From an uncultured Draconibacterium sp. (lineage in GTDB: Bacteria > Bacteroidota > Bacteroidia > Bacteroidales > Prolixibacteraceae), in assembly GCF_963674925.1 (NCBI RefSeq), contig NZ_OY771647.1:945501-1009500 (forward strand): 64,000 bases of DNA, read 5' to 3'. The translations under genes and the position numbers were made by a program. The notes under the pieces are model-generated. The model was not told the origin of the DNA, did not search any database, and was given only the letters and a program-made list of their open reading frames with translations. Positions 8,269 to 17,754 of the stretch are shown here, in pieces. Numbering within the stretch: position 1 is the stretch's first letter; every line of letters starts with the position of its first letter.

Positions 8269-10623
8269 CTATTCATATCGGAGAGATTCCACCGGATTCC
8301 GCGCAGCAGCCCGCCAGCTTTGCCAGCTAACGGTTAACAGGGCGATTCCCAGTGCCAGTACTCCGGCCAACACAAAAATCGACCACGAAAGATGGGTTCT
8401 GTAAGCAAAGTTTTCGAGCCACTTATTGGTAGCAAACCATGCCACTGGCGTAGCAATTAAGAATGCTACAATTACCCATTTTATAAAATTCATATTCAGC
8501 AAGCCTACAACTTGTGTAATCTGTGCTCCGTTTACTTTACGAACGCCTATTTCTTTTCTGCGGTTTTGGGCGGTGTAGCTTGCCAATGCAAAAATCCCGA
8601 GCGACGAAATAAGTATGGCGAAAATGGCAAAGTACCCCACTATTTTTGCCGTGCGTTCTTCTTTCTGATAAGCTGAATTCAAAGCATCGTCGATAAAATT
8701 AAGTACCAGCGGATCGGAGGGTGACAGTTCTTTAAAAACAGCTTTTGTACGCTCCAGAATAGCAGATAAATTACCACCGCTTCCTCTTACCAATACATAA
8801 GGTGCCCAATTCATGTCTCGTAGCATAAACATGGTTGGTCTTGGTTTCTGATACAAGGACCTGAAATTCATATCCTCCACAACTTCGCTTATTTTTACCA
8901 TGTTGTCGTAAAGTTTGAATTCGTTGTAAGGAGCTTCGAGTTCAAGTTCGTTCACTCCTGTTTTGTTAAGAACCAGGGCAAACTTATCTTCGCCCCTAAT
9001 ATTATCGGTAACCGAAATTTTGTTTTTTAGCGGAATTCCAAGAGCCGAGAAGAAAGCAGTATCTACCCTGAACTGATCGAAACTTTGCGGCTTCTCGTTG
9101 TAAACAAACGACTGGTTATTAATTGGTCCGCCCGGAAAATCGTTGCAAAAGGAAACTGCCTGTACTCCGGGAATTTTCATCAATTCATTTCGGAAAGCAT
9201 TCTTTTGTTTATTGGTATCGTCGGTCATCCTAATGTAAAAGGTGTGGTCTTTATCAAATCCCAGATCATAGTTTTTCATATAGTTATTTTGCTTCATAAT
9301 AAAAGCCACAACTACGATTAATACAATGGAAACGGTATATTGAAAAACAACCATTGCTTTCTGGCCAAAACTGTTTTTAAGCCGCGACGGTATTCCTTTT
9401 AAGGTTTCAACGGAATTAAAGCCGGAAAGAATTAGCGAGGGAACCAAACCCGCAACAAGTCCGGTTACAAATACCACCAGACAACTGCGCAACAGAAATC
9501 CATTATTAAATATGTCTGAAAAACTAAAATCAGTGTTTACCAGTTTATTAAACTCGGGCAAAACAATAATTGTCAACAAAATGGCCAGTACTGTTGAGAT
9601 AAAACTAACAACCGTCGATTCCATTAAAAATTGTCGTACAATGCTCCATCGCATCGAACCAATAATCTTTTTTATCGCTACTTCTTTTGTTCGTTTAACC
9701 GATTGGGTGATGCTTAGATTAATGTAATTTATGGCTGCAATTATTACTATTGATAAAGCAATAAGAGCAAGAATATTAAGAAACTTTTTATTGCCCTGCC
9801 GGGTTCCGACATAATCTAATGCAGAGAGGTTAAAATAAACATCTTCCAAAGGCGTAAAATAGATTTCTTTACTCCTGCCGTTTTGAAAAACCCAATAAAA
9901 CTCCTTCACCTTTTCCAACAGTTCAGCTTCATGTGCTTTTAAGTTACTGTTTTTATGCGCCAGTACGTAAAGCCCAAACGAGCTGTTTCCATAATCCTGC
10001 AAAAAATAATCAGCTCCTTCGTCGCCATTTCCCCAAATTCTGGGCAACATCAAAAAATTGAGAATCATGTTTGGCTTCACAAAATGGGTATTGTCTTTAA
10101 AATCGCTGTAAATACCCGAAACCACAAAGTTCTTTCCGCTAAAATTAAAACTTTCGCCTACCGGATTTGTGTTGCCAAAAATCTTCTTTGCAAAGCTTTC
10201 AGATAATACAGCGCTCTCTTTTGCCTCCAATACCTGGCTGGCATCTCCAACAAGCAGCGGGAAAGAGAAAATGGAAAAGAATGTTGAATCGGCCAGCAAA
10301 CAATTACCACTTTCGAACTTTTTATCATTATAAGTTAAAGTACCATCTATCCTGAATGTGCGGGTATAGCTTTCGGCTTCGGCAATATTTTCTAAAATAT
10401 ACTGTCCGAAAGGAGGTGCAAAAGTTTCAATATTATCACCATGTACGCGATATATTCTGTCTTTATTCGCGTGAAACGCATCCACCGATACCTCGTTGGA
10501 AACATAAGAAGACAATAACAAAACCAAGGTTAAGGCAATTGCCAATCCAAAAATATTTATTGCCGAATGCAATTTGTTTCTTCGCAGGTTACGAAGCATT
10601 AATTTAAATTGTGTCCAGAACAT
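8269..10623 (-). CDS. ABC transporter permease, double FtsX/MacB type (copy 4)
   Basis: A permease of 784 residues with the same domain order. The N-terminal membrane segment lies at about 20-43 and the FtsX signature reads KEIGVRKVNGAQITQVV. Its C-terminal block is a variant (KWLENFAYRTHLSWSIFVLAG) but becomes identical to the others in the last 25 residues. At DNA level 43 bases (8318-8360) are identical, including silent positions, to 10716-10758 in copy 5, although the rest of the two genes has diverged strongly. This is a visible tract of gene conversion or recombination. Confidence 0.9.
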   Translation of the reverse strand: MFWTQFKLMLRNLRRNKLHSAINIFGLAIALTLVLLLSSYVSNEVSVDAFHANKDRIYRVHGDNIETFAPPFGQYILENIAEAESYTRTFRIDGTLTYNDKKFESGNCLLADSTFFSIFSFPLLVGDASQVLEAKESAVLSESFAKKIFGNTNPVGESFNFSGKNFVVSGIYSDFKDNTHFVKPNMILNFLMLPRIWGNGDEGADYFLQDYGNSSFGLYVLAHKNSNLKAHEAELLEKVKEFYWVFQNGRSKEIYFTPLEDVYFNLSALDYVGTRQGNKKFLNILALIALSIVIIAAINYINLSITQSVKRTKEVAIKKIIGSMRWSIVRQFLMESTVVSFISTVLAILLTIIVLPEFNKLVNTDFSFSDIFNNGFLLRSCLVVFVTGLVAGLVPSLILSGFNSVETLKGIPSRLKNSFGQKAMVVFQYTVSIVLIVVVAFIMKQNNYMKNYDLGFDKDHTFYIRMTDDTNKQKNAFRNELMKIPGVQAVSFCNDFPGGPINNQSFVYNEKPQSFDQFRVDTAFFSALGIPLKNKISVTDNIRGEDKFALVLNKTGVNELELEAPYNEFKLYDNMVKISEVVEDMNFRSLYQKPRPTMFMLRDMNWAPYVLVRGSGGNLSAILERTKAVFKELSPSDPLVLNFIDDALNSAYQKEERTAKIVGYFAIFAILISSLGIFALASYTAQNRRKEIGVRKVNGAQITQVVGLLNMNFIKWVIVAFLIATPVAWFATNKWLENFAYRTHLSWSIFVLAGVLALGIALLTVSWQSWRAAARNPVESLRYE

Positions 10624-10666
10624 ATTATAAGTTTTTTGATATCAAAGCTAACTTCGATAATTCTTA

Positions 10667-12991
10667 CTATTCATACCTCAACGCCTCCACCGGATTCCGC
10701 GTTGCCGCCCGCCAACTTTGCCAGCTAACGGTTAACAGGGCGATTCCCAGTGCCAGTAATCCGGCCAGCGCAAATATCCACCAGCTTAGTGTGGTTTTAT
10801 AGGCAAAGTTTTCGAGCCATTTATTCATAGCGTAGTAACCAAGTGGACAAGCAATAATTAATGCAATTAAAATCGACTTAATAAATCCCCTATTTAGCAG
10901 CGTTATAATTTCGCTTATATTCGCTCCATTCACTTTTCGTATTCCAATTTCTTTTATTCTGTATTCCGATAGTAAAATTGCCAATCCCAAAACACCAATA
11001 ACAGATATGATGATTGATATAATACAAAATATAGAAATAAGTTGTGCCTGTTTCTCTTCCGCCTTGTACATACCGTTTAGCTGTTCATCGAGAAAACGAT
11101 AATTAAACGTACGTTTTTTCTCAAATTGGCTATAAACGTCATTAATATGTGCAATTGTATTAGAAACATTTTGCCCTGATATTTTCAGGCTAAGTTTATT
11201 GTGACGTGTTTCGGTAAGCCAAAATGCCAGGGGTGTAACTTCTTCTCTTAACGATGCATATTTCATGTCTTTTACAACACCAATCAAAGTACCGCTAAAG
11301 CCAAATCCCGGAATCTGTTTCCCCAAATATTCGGTTTCCCAGCCAAAATCTTTTAGGGCAGTCTCATTCATTATAAAATTATTTTCGTCTGACTTAAGAT
11401 TCTCTGAAAATGCCCGGCCATCCACGATCTCAAAACCCATAAAGTTCATATAGCGCTCGTCAACCGGCCAGCACTTAAAGCTAACACGCTTACCATCAAT
11501 GTCACGCCCCCAGCCCATTCCAACTCCACCGGGAATAAATTGAGAAAAAGCATAGTCAGTGATATTTCCATTCTTTACTAATTCACTTATAAACGCATCT
11601 TCGTGTTCTTGAATTGACTGTGGAATATCAACGATCACAATATTTTCTTTATCAAATCCCAGATCGTAGTTTTTGAAAAACCGAACCTGCTTTTCAATAA
11701 ACAACACACCAATGATCAGAAAAATTGAAATTCCGAATTGTAGAACCGTTAAAACCTTTCCGGTGAAATTACGTTGCTGACCTTGCGGCACATTTCCACT
11801 TAATGCTCTTGCAGGAACCATATTACCATTTATCCGGGCCGGTATTACAGCAATTAAAGCGCCTAATAAAAGCACCAATAACCAGCATAAAGCGAAAATC
11901 CAAACATAATTTCTAAGATGAAATTCGTAAGAAAAAATATCTGGCCAAAAATAAGTTACGCCTGAGCTCAGCACGATACTTCCGATAAATGCCAGGCTAA
12001 TAATTAATACCGACTCTGATATGGATAAAAACAACAAACGTTTTTTCGTTTCTCCTAATACCTGACGAACATTGATAGCTTTGCGCTGCTTGGGAACATT
12101 TGCAATGGCAAAATTCAGGTAGTTAACAAAAGCCATAAATAACAACAAAGCGGCAACCACAACTAACGATCGAGTAAAAAGCAGGTTTCCTGTACCCAAT
12201 TGTTTATTAAAATGTTTTTCTTTTATCGGTAACAAACTAAAGGAAAAATCCTCTGTCGAATTTTCTTTCCAATCTTTAACACCTTGCGATGCATTCATTT
12301 TTAGAATCACATCGGATATAGAAGCATTTTCGGGCAATTGGTAATAGTGATTAAAACTATATTCCGACCAATTGGTTGCCCAGGAAGCGGTTGGGAAAGA
12401 GCAAAAAGCATCGTATTCGTAATACGAACTATTTTGTGGAAGATCAAAAAATACTCCTTCAATTACAAACGGTGATTGAAAATTGGCATAGATGGTTTTT
12501 CCAACCGGATTTTCATTCCCGAATAACCTTTTAGCTCCTGTTTCAGAAAGAATAATACCATCATTTCGTGCCAACGATTCCATATCTCCAAATTTCATTT
12601 GCAAATCGAACATCCGGGCAAAAGTTGAATCAACTGCCCTGGTTGCAAGATTCACGCTTTCTTCTCCGCCCTTTTGCAACGAGTAAGTACTGGCTCCCCA
12701 TGCAAACGAGCAAAGCGTAGACAATTCCGGAATGTTCTCGGCAAAATAATCTGCCATGGGATTTGGCAGCCAATAACCCGACTCATTTTCTCCGTTTTCT
12801 CCCGAATTCATTTCAAGCATGTATACTTGATTATAATTCTTATTGTATTGGTCGAAAGTAAATTCATTCCACAGATAGATCGACAACAATACAAATGCAG
12901 CAAACGAAACAGACAAGCCTATTAAATTGAAAAAGTTAGTTTGTTTTGCTTTTCGTATCGAACTCCAAATTGTTAAGAAATAATGCTTCAT
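10667..12991 (-). CDS. ABC transporter permease, double FtsX/MacB type (copy 5)
   Basis: A permease of 774 residues with membrane segments at about 20-41, 275-400, 420-440 and 650-765, and two periplasmic domains between them. The signature is KEIGIRKVNGANISEII. The C-terminal block is of the shared type. It is separated by 43 bases from copy 4 downstream and by about 100 bases, which contain another tail remnant, from copy 6 upstream. The first periplasmic domain has little visible similarity to that of the neighbours, so the copies probably do not do identical jobs. Confidence 0.9.
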   Translation of the reverse strand: MKHYFLTIWSSIRKAKQTNFFNLIGLSVSFAAFVLLSIYLWNEFTFDQYNKNYNQVYMLEMNSGENGENESGYWLPNPMADYFAENIPELSTLCSFAWGASTYSLQKGGEESVNLATRAVDSTFARMFDLQMKFGDMESLARNDGIILSETGAKRLFGNENPVGKTIYANFQSPFVIEGVFFDLPQNSSYYEYDAFCSFPTASWATNWSEYSFNHYYQLPENASISDVILKMNASQGVKDWKENSTEDFSFSLLPIKEKHFNKQLGTGNLLFTRSLVVVAALLLFMAFVNYLNFAIANVPKQRKAINVRQVLGETKKRLLFLSISESVLIISLAFIGSIVLSSGVTYFWPDIFSYEFHLRNYVWIFALCWLLVLLLGALIAVIPARINGNMVPARALSGNVPQGQQRNFTGKVLTVLQFGISIFLIIGVLFIEKQVRFFKNYDLGFDKENIVIVDIPQSIQEHEDAFISELVKNGNITDYAFSQFIPGGVGMGWGRDIDGKRVSFKCWPVDERYMNFMGFEIVDGRAFSENLKSDENNFIMNETALKDFGWETEYLGKQIPGFGFSGTLIGVVKDMKYASLREEVTPLAFWLTETRHNKLSLKISGQNVSNTIAHINDVYSQFEKKRTFNYRFLDEQLNGMYKAEEKQAQLISIFCIISIIISVIGVLGLAILLSEYRIKEIGIRKVNGANISEIITLLNRGFIKSILIALIIACPLGYYAMNKWLENFAYKTTLSWWIFALAGLLALGIALLTVSWQSWRAATRNPVEALRYE

Positions 12992-13032
12992 AAAATTTAA
13001 TTGTAAGGGTGATAATATTTGGTTTTGTTTAA

Positions 13033-13056
13033 TTATTCATATCTGAGTGCCTCATC
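13033..13056 (-). pseudogene. Seven-codon permease tail remnant
   Basis: Minus-strand codons read DEALRYE then TAA, the exact last six residues of the intact permeases. It lies between copy 5 and the true end of copy 6. The following 40 bases resemble those after the remnant at 8205 (an ATCG/CTTC-rich stretch ending in a second ATTCATATC-like or ACTCGTATC-like permease end), so both scars probably share one origin. Confidence 0.55.
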
Positions 13057-13094
13057 CCAATACACTTTGCTATCGAGGATCTTCGCACTTCTCA

Positions 13095-15443
13095 TTACTC
13101 GTATCTCAGTGCTTCGACAGGATTTCGCGTAGCCGCCCGCCAGCTTTGCCAGCCTACTGCCATAAACGCGATAAACAGCGCAAAAGCAGCACTAAGCAGA
13201 AAATATACGGGACTGATTGATACCCGGTTTACAAAATGTTGTAACCATTGTTGCATGGTAAAATAACTGCCAACAAATGCGATGGCAATAGCAATTAGAA
13301 CCAGCATAAAAGTCTCTTTCAACAACTCGCTTACCACTTGTTTTTCTGTGCTTCCAACTACTTTCCGTATGCCTATTTCCTTTCTCCGTCGGTTTACATT
13401 CATCACCGAAAGCGCCATTAAACCAATAAAGCTGATGATAATTGCCAGTCCGGCACCGGTGGTTACCAGTTTTATCATACGCTCTTCGTTGGTGTATTTG
13501 TTGGCGTATACATCGGTTAACTGAAATTTGCTGATAATTAACTCCGGCGAATAACTTTTAAGCACGGCATCAATTTGTGCCAGTTGCGCAGAAGTGGTTC
13601 CGGCTTTTGTGCGCACATAAAGGTTGTTGACGTTGTTGCGGTAGTTGGTAAGAACAAGTGGTCCAATGGGTGCTCCCGGGTGATCGATGTAATAAAAATC
13701 TTTTGCAATGGCGATTACTGTTAAGGGTTCATCGAACATATCAACCAGGCTGCCAACTTTTACATCAGGGCCCAGCATTTTTGCGGCTGCCTGGTTAAGA
13801 ATTACCGCGTTTTTATCCGCTTCCGATTGATTAAAGTAGCGGCCGTCGACCAGTTCCAGTTGCATGGTTTTGGCAAATCCGGGCTGCACACGGTATTCAT
13901 CAATACCTTTAAAATTACCGGGCGCTCCATATTTTTTTATTCCCTGTCCGCTCGAACCTTGTCCCATGCCATGATCGGAACAAGCAGCATCCTCAACAAA
14001 GGCCAGTTGCGACAATTCGTCAACGATTGACGACGCACTTTTTCTCACCTCGTTATTCAGGTTGGTGATGCCAATTACATTTTCAGGATTAAAACCCAGT
14101 GGCACTTCTTTTAAATAGTTTATCTGGGCAAAAACAATTACCAGAGCGCTAATAAGAAAAACCGATATGGAAAACTGCGAAATAACCGCAATGCGCGACA
14201 TGGTACTTTTGCGCTTGACTTTCGTGGACTTTCCCTTAAGTGCATTTACAAGATTGATCTTCGATAAATAGTAACTGGGGTACGCACCCGACACTAAAAT
14301 TAACACCGCAAGAATAGCCAGCACCAACAAAATTCCCGAAAAGGAAAACATGTCCGATAGTTCGATCTGGCTTTGCATCAGATGGGCAAACGAGGGTTGA
14401 ACAAGCGCTGTTAATCCAATTGCCAATACAAAAGCAAGCACACCAATTACGGTAGTTTCAGTAAAAAATAAACGCGATAATGTTCCCTGGGTTGCTCCCA
14501 ACGATTTTCGTGAACCGATTTCGGCAATCCGTTTTTCGCCATGCAAAACATACAGGTTAATGTAGTTTACCATCGCAATGAGCATCACCAGAAAAGCAAT
14601 TCCGGCAATAACAAACACGTGCGTTAGATTGGCTTTTGGCGAAAGGTCGAAATCAACAACAGTATGAAGATGCAAATCGGCCAGAAGCTCGGTTCCCGAT
14701 TCTACAGTCAGTTTAAATGGTTCGCCCCAGGGTTTCATAATTTCATTGTTGGCTGCCGCTATTTTTTCGCCAACTACATCCAAATCGGCATTATCGTTTA
14801 TTCTGAAATAAGTATACAACTCAAGCCCGCCCCAGTTTTCGGGATGAACAGTTTGCATCGATGACAGCACATCGAAATTGAAGTGTGTGTTGTTCGGCAA
14901 ATCGTTTATTACTCCCGTTACCGTAGCCGGCTGCTCCGACACATTCAATACTTCGCCAACACAATCGATTTTGTTGAAAATTTTTAATGCCGTTGACCGG
15001 GTAATTACCGCATTGTTTTCACCTTGCAAGGCATCTACGCTGTTTCCCTGAATGAGCTCCAGTCCGAAAACATCAAAAAAATCCTTGTCGGCAAACAACA
15101 GCTGTAAATTGGGGAATTTTTGCTTTTCGTATTCGGCGGTTATGCCCCATCCTCTGTAAATCTGAGTAGCTGATCTTATTTCCGGAACTCGTGATGGAAT
15201 TTCAGTGTACGCATCGCGCAAACAAATGCCATAATTTGTGGTATTACCTTCCTCTTTTACCGCATTATAAAGTCGTAAAACATTGTTTTTTGTTTGAAAA
15301 TGCTGGTCGTAACTCAACTCGTGCTTCAAATAAACCGACAGGAGCAAAACAGCACTTAATCCAATGGCCAATCCGGGAAGGTTGACAAAAACCAACAAGG
15401 GATTTCGCCGAAACATTCTGAATATAAATCGTAAATTTTTCAT
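13095..15443 (-). CDS. ABC transporter permease, double FtsX/MacB type (copy 6, most diverged)
   Basis: A permease of 782 residues, the first of the array and the nearest to the ATPase gene (85 bases). Layout as for the others, with the signature KEIGIRKVVGSTEKQVV. Its C-terminal membrane block (QWLQHFVNRVSISPVYFLLS) is clearly different from the shared version, yet the final 17 residues (GWQSWRAATRNPVEALRYE and its surroundings) converge again. It may be the ancestral partner of the ATPase, with the other five being later additions; that is inference from position and divergence only. Confidence 0.9.
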   Translation of the reverse strand: MKNLRFIFRMFRRNPLLVFVNLPGLAIGLSAVLLLSVYLKHELSYDQHFQTKNNVLRLYNAVKEEGNTTNYGICLRDAYTEIPSRVPEIRSATQIYRGWGITAEYEKQKFPNLQLLFADKDFFDVFGLELIQGNSVDALQGENNAVITRSTALKIFNKIDCVGEVLNVSEQPATVTGVINDLPNNTHFNFDVLSSMQTVHPENWGGLELYTYFRINDNADLDVVGEKIAAANNEIMKPWGEPFKLTVESGTELLADLHLHTVVDFDLSPKANLTHVFVIAGIAFLVMLIAMVNYINLYVLHGEKRIAEIGSRKSLGATQGTLSRLFFTETTVIGVLAFVLAIGLTALVQPSFAHLMQSQIELSDMFSFSGILLVLAILAVLILVSGAYPSYYLSKINLVNALKGKSTKVKRKSTMSRIAVISQFSISVFLISALVIVFAQINYLKEVPLGFNPENVIGITNLNNEVRKSASSIVDELSQLAFVEDAACSDHGMGQGSSGQGIKKYGAPGNFKGIDEYRVQPGFAKTMQLELVDGRYFNQSEADKNAVILNQAAAKMLGPDVKVGSLVDMFDEPLTVIAIAKDFYYIDHPGAPIGPLVLTNYRNNVNNLYVRTKAGTTSAQLAQIDAVLKSYSPELIISKFQLTDVYANKYTNEERMIKLVTTGAGLAIIISFIGLMALSVMNVNRRRKEIGIRKVVGSTEKQVVSELLKETFMLVLIAIAIAFVGSYFTMQQWLQHFVNRVSISPVYFLLSAAFALFIAFMAVGWQSWRAATRNPVEALRYE

Positions 15444-15528
15444 GGCTTTCTGTTTGCCAGGGGCATAGCGCAGAGAGCAAAGCGTTAACTCCTCCCCGTG
15501 CTCATGGCTCTTTGCGCCCTGCTATTTT

Positions 15529-16227
15529 CTATAACAGGATTTCTCCCATTTCTTTTTTCACCTCTTCGGTAATAATCATACCATCGAACAGGTTTACTAC
15601 ACGATGGGCAAATTCTGAGTCGTGCAGCGAGTGAGTTACCATCACAATGGTGGTACCCTCGCGATTAAGTTCGGTAAGCAGATTCATTACTTCCAGTCCG
15701 TTTTTCGAGTCGAGGTTACCGGTGGGCTCATCGGCAAGAATTAACTTCGGATTGGCGACTACTGCACGGGCGATGGCTACACGCTGCTGCTGACCACCCG
15801 ATAGTTGCTGTGGGAAGTGTTTGGCCCGGTGTGCAATTTTCATACGTTCCAGCACTTTCTCCACCATTTCTTTGCGCTCGCGGGCTTTTAGTTTGAGGTA
15901 GATCAGTGGAAGCTCCACGTTTTCATACACATTCAGTTCGTCAATCAGGTTAAAACTCTGAAACACAAAACCAATGTTTCCTTTACGCAATTGGGTGCGG
16001 TTACGTTCTTTCAGCTGTCCAACCTCTGCGTCATCGAAATAATATTCTCCGCTTGTAGGATTATCCAGTAAGCCGATAATATTCATTAACGTGGATTTAC
16101 CGCAACCCGAAGGTCCCATAATAGCTACAAATTCACCCTTTTTCACATGAAGGTTTACTTCATTCAATGCACTGGTTTCAACCTCTTCGGTACGAAATAC
16201 TTTTGTCAGATTTTCTGTCTTTATCAT
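15529..16227 (-). CDS. ABC transporter ATP-binding protein, MacB/LolD type
   Basis: Cytoplasmic ATPase of 232 residues that powers the FtsX-type permeases. Walker A is GPSGCGKSTLM near residue 40, the signature is LSGGQQQRVAIARA, Walker B is LILADEPTGNLD and the H-loop is MVTHS. Length and the Q-loop context FVFQSFNLIDELNVYENVELPL are typical of the LolD/MacB class. It is the only ATPase gene in the cluster, so six permeases apparently share it. It lies between the fusion-protein gene upstream and permease copy 6 downstream, all on the minus strand. Confidence 0.95.
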   Translation of the reverse strand: MIKTENLTKVFRTEEVETSALNEVNLHVKKGEFVAIMGPSGCGKSTLMNIIGLLDNPTSGEYYFDDAEVGQLKERNRTQLRKGNIGFVFQSFNLIDELNVYENVELPLIYLKLKARERKEMVEKVLERMKIAHRAKHFPQQLSGGQQQRVAIARAVVANPKLILADEPTGNLDSKNGLEVMNLLTELNREGTTIVMVTHSLHDSEFAHRVVNLFDGMIITEEVKKEMGEILL

Positions 16228-16258
16228 GATATTTTTGTTTTGTTGTATGATTCTATTT

Positions 16259-16337
16259 TGTCATTTCGACGACGCAGGAGGAGAAATCTGTTAATAAATA
16301 GAAGAGATTTCTCAGTCGTACCTCCTTCGAAATGACA
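16259..16337. repeat. Inverted repeat of the GTCATTTCGA type
   Basis: The arms TGTCATTTCGACGACGCAGG at 16259 and the complementary CCTCCTTCGAAATGACA ending at 16337 face each other. An internal GAGAAATCT/AGATTTCTC pair strengthens the hairpin. The element is about 79 bases long and lies between the ATPase and fusion-protein genes. Similar elements are scattered in many Bacteroidota genomes. As a hairpin inside a presumed operon it could affect mRNA stability. There is no coding sequence in it. Confidence 0.8.
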
Positions 16338-16360
16338 ACTAACTTTTGCCTTTTTCCTTT

Positions 16361-17617
16361 CTATTTAAACACAATCCGATCATTGTCGCCAAACAAATCA
16401 TAACTCGAGGTTATCACTTTCTCGCCCGGTGTTAAACCTTCCAGCACTTCGTAATACTGCGGATTTTGTTTCCCGATTCGGATGCTGCGTTTTACAGCTT
16501 CTGTTCCGTTTTCGTTCAACACATAAACCCACTGGCCGCCAGTGCTTTGGAAAAAACCACCTTTTGGAATCAGCACCGCTTTTTCAGGTTGTCCCAGCTG
16601 CAATTTTGTGTGGTATGTTTGCCCGGTACGGATGTTATCCGGCTTTGGCCCTTCAAAAATCATATCAATTTCAAACTGGCCTTCGCGCACTTCGGGATAC
16701 ACCTTTTTAACGGCAAGGTTGTAATTTTCGCCACCACGATCAAATGAGGAGTTCAGTCCGCGACGTACGCGGTCGATGTAATGCTCGTCGATAAGTGCAT
16801 TGATTTTAAAGTCGGTTAAAATATTCACCATCCCAATTCGCTGTCCGCGCGCAATTGACTCTCCAATCTCTGCATTTAATAATCCAAGTTGACCATCCTC
16901 CGGCGCTTTAACATTCAGGTTGTCCAGTCTTAGGCGAGCCATTTTCAGGTTATCCCTCATATTTTCGAGACTCTCGTCCATATTTTTCTTTTGGTTAGCG
17001 CGAAAAATCGAATCCTGTTCAAATTTCAAATAAGTTAATTCCTTTTCTTTTAATGTTAACTCATAATCCTCTTTTGCCTTCAGGAACTCCTCGCGGGCTA
17101 TCAAATCATCTTCATACAAAGCTTTATATTGTTTGTACTTACGCTCTGCCTGAGTTACCTGGAGATCGATTTGAAGTTTGGCCCGTTGATTACCAATCTG
17201 TTGTTGCTCAATGGCGATTTGAGTATTCCGCAGCTCGTTGGAATGATAAGCCATATTCGATTCACTGTTCATGATAGTAGTGTTCAGGTCGTTATTTTTT
17301 AAACGCAGAATAACATCACCTTTTTTTACCATCTCACCTTCTTCAATGAAAATCTCTTCTACTTTACCCCCTTCTTCCACATCCAGAAAAATGGTTGTAA
17401 TCGGCTCCACCTGTCCGATTACGGTAATGTAGTCGTTAAACTCGCCGTCGGTAACTGTGCTAATCGTTAGCTTATCTTTCTCGGCACGAAACACCGAACC
17501 GCTACTTCCCAATACCACTTTATACAACAAAAAGGCAAACGCCAATCCGCCAACAATCCAAATAATGTGTTTGGCTTTTAAGCCTTTTTTCTTTTCAATT
17601 TTTTTATCCATTCCCAT
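16361..17617 (-). CDS. HlyD/MacA-family periplasmic adaptor (membrane-fusion) protein
   Basis: A protein of 418 residues linking inner-membrane permeases to the TolC-like channel. One N-terminal membrane anchor lies at about residues 17-35 (HIIWIVGGLAFAFLLYKVVL). A beta-barrel/lipoyl half (VEPITTIFLDVEEGGKVEEIF) follows, then a long coiled coil at about 115-245, the returning lipoyl half (LNVKAPEDGQLGLL) and a C-terminal barrel and membrane-proximal part ending TPGEKVITSSYDLFGDNDRIVFK. The start may be Met1 or Met3; both give the same anchor. It is placed after tolC and before the ATPase in transcription order, as expected for a tripartite efflux operon. Confidence 0.92.
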   Translation of the reverse strand: MGMDKKIEKKKGLKAKHIIWIVGGLAFAFLLYKVVLGSSGSVFRAEKDKLTISTVTDGEFNDYITVIGQVEPITTIFLDVEEGGKVEEIFIEEGEMVKKGDVILRLKNNDLNTTIMNSESNMAYHSNELRNTQIAIEQQQIGNQRAKLQIDLQVTQAERKYKQYKALYEDDLIAREEFLKAKEDYELTLKEKELTYLKFEQDSIFRANQKKNMDESLENMRDNLKMARLRLDNLNVKAPEDGQLGLLNAEIGESIARGQRIGMVNILTDFKINALIDEHYIDRVRRGLNSSFDRGGENYNLAVKKVYPEVREGQFEIDMIFEGPKPDNIRTGQTYHTKLQLGQPEKAVLIPKGGFFQSTGGQWVYVLNENGTEAVKRSIRIGKQNPQYYEVLEGLTPGEKVITSSYDLFGDNDRIVFK

Positions 17618-17754
17618 AATCTACCTGCTTTGAGCATGGAGCAGAGGGCTAAGCGCCGTGCATCCTATGATATGTTTTATATTATTTCAATTATTTAGTC
17701 ACTGGTCATTCCCAGGGTCTAATGATTTTTCAATCTTTGCCCTCTGAATACTGC

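Noticed and set aside
15443..15460. A second GG-N10-GC sigma-54-like site before permease copy 6
   Set aside because: It runs up against the start codon itself, which leaves no room for a transcript start, and its -12 part is a poor match. It looks like chance.
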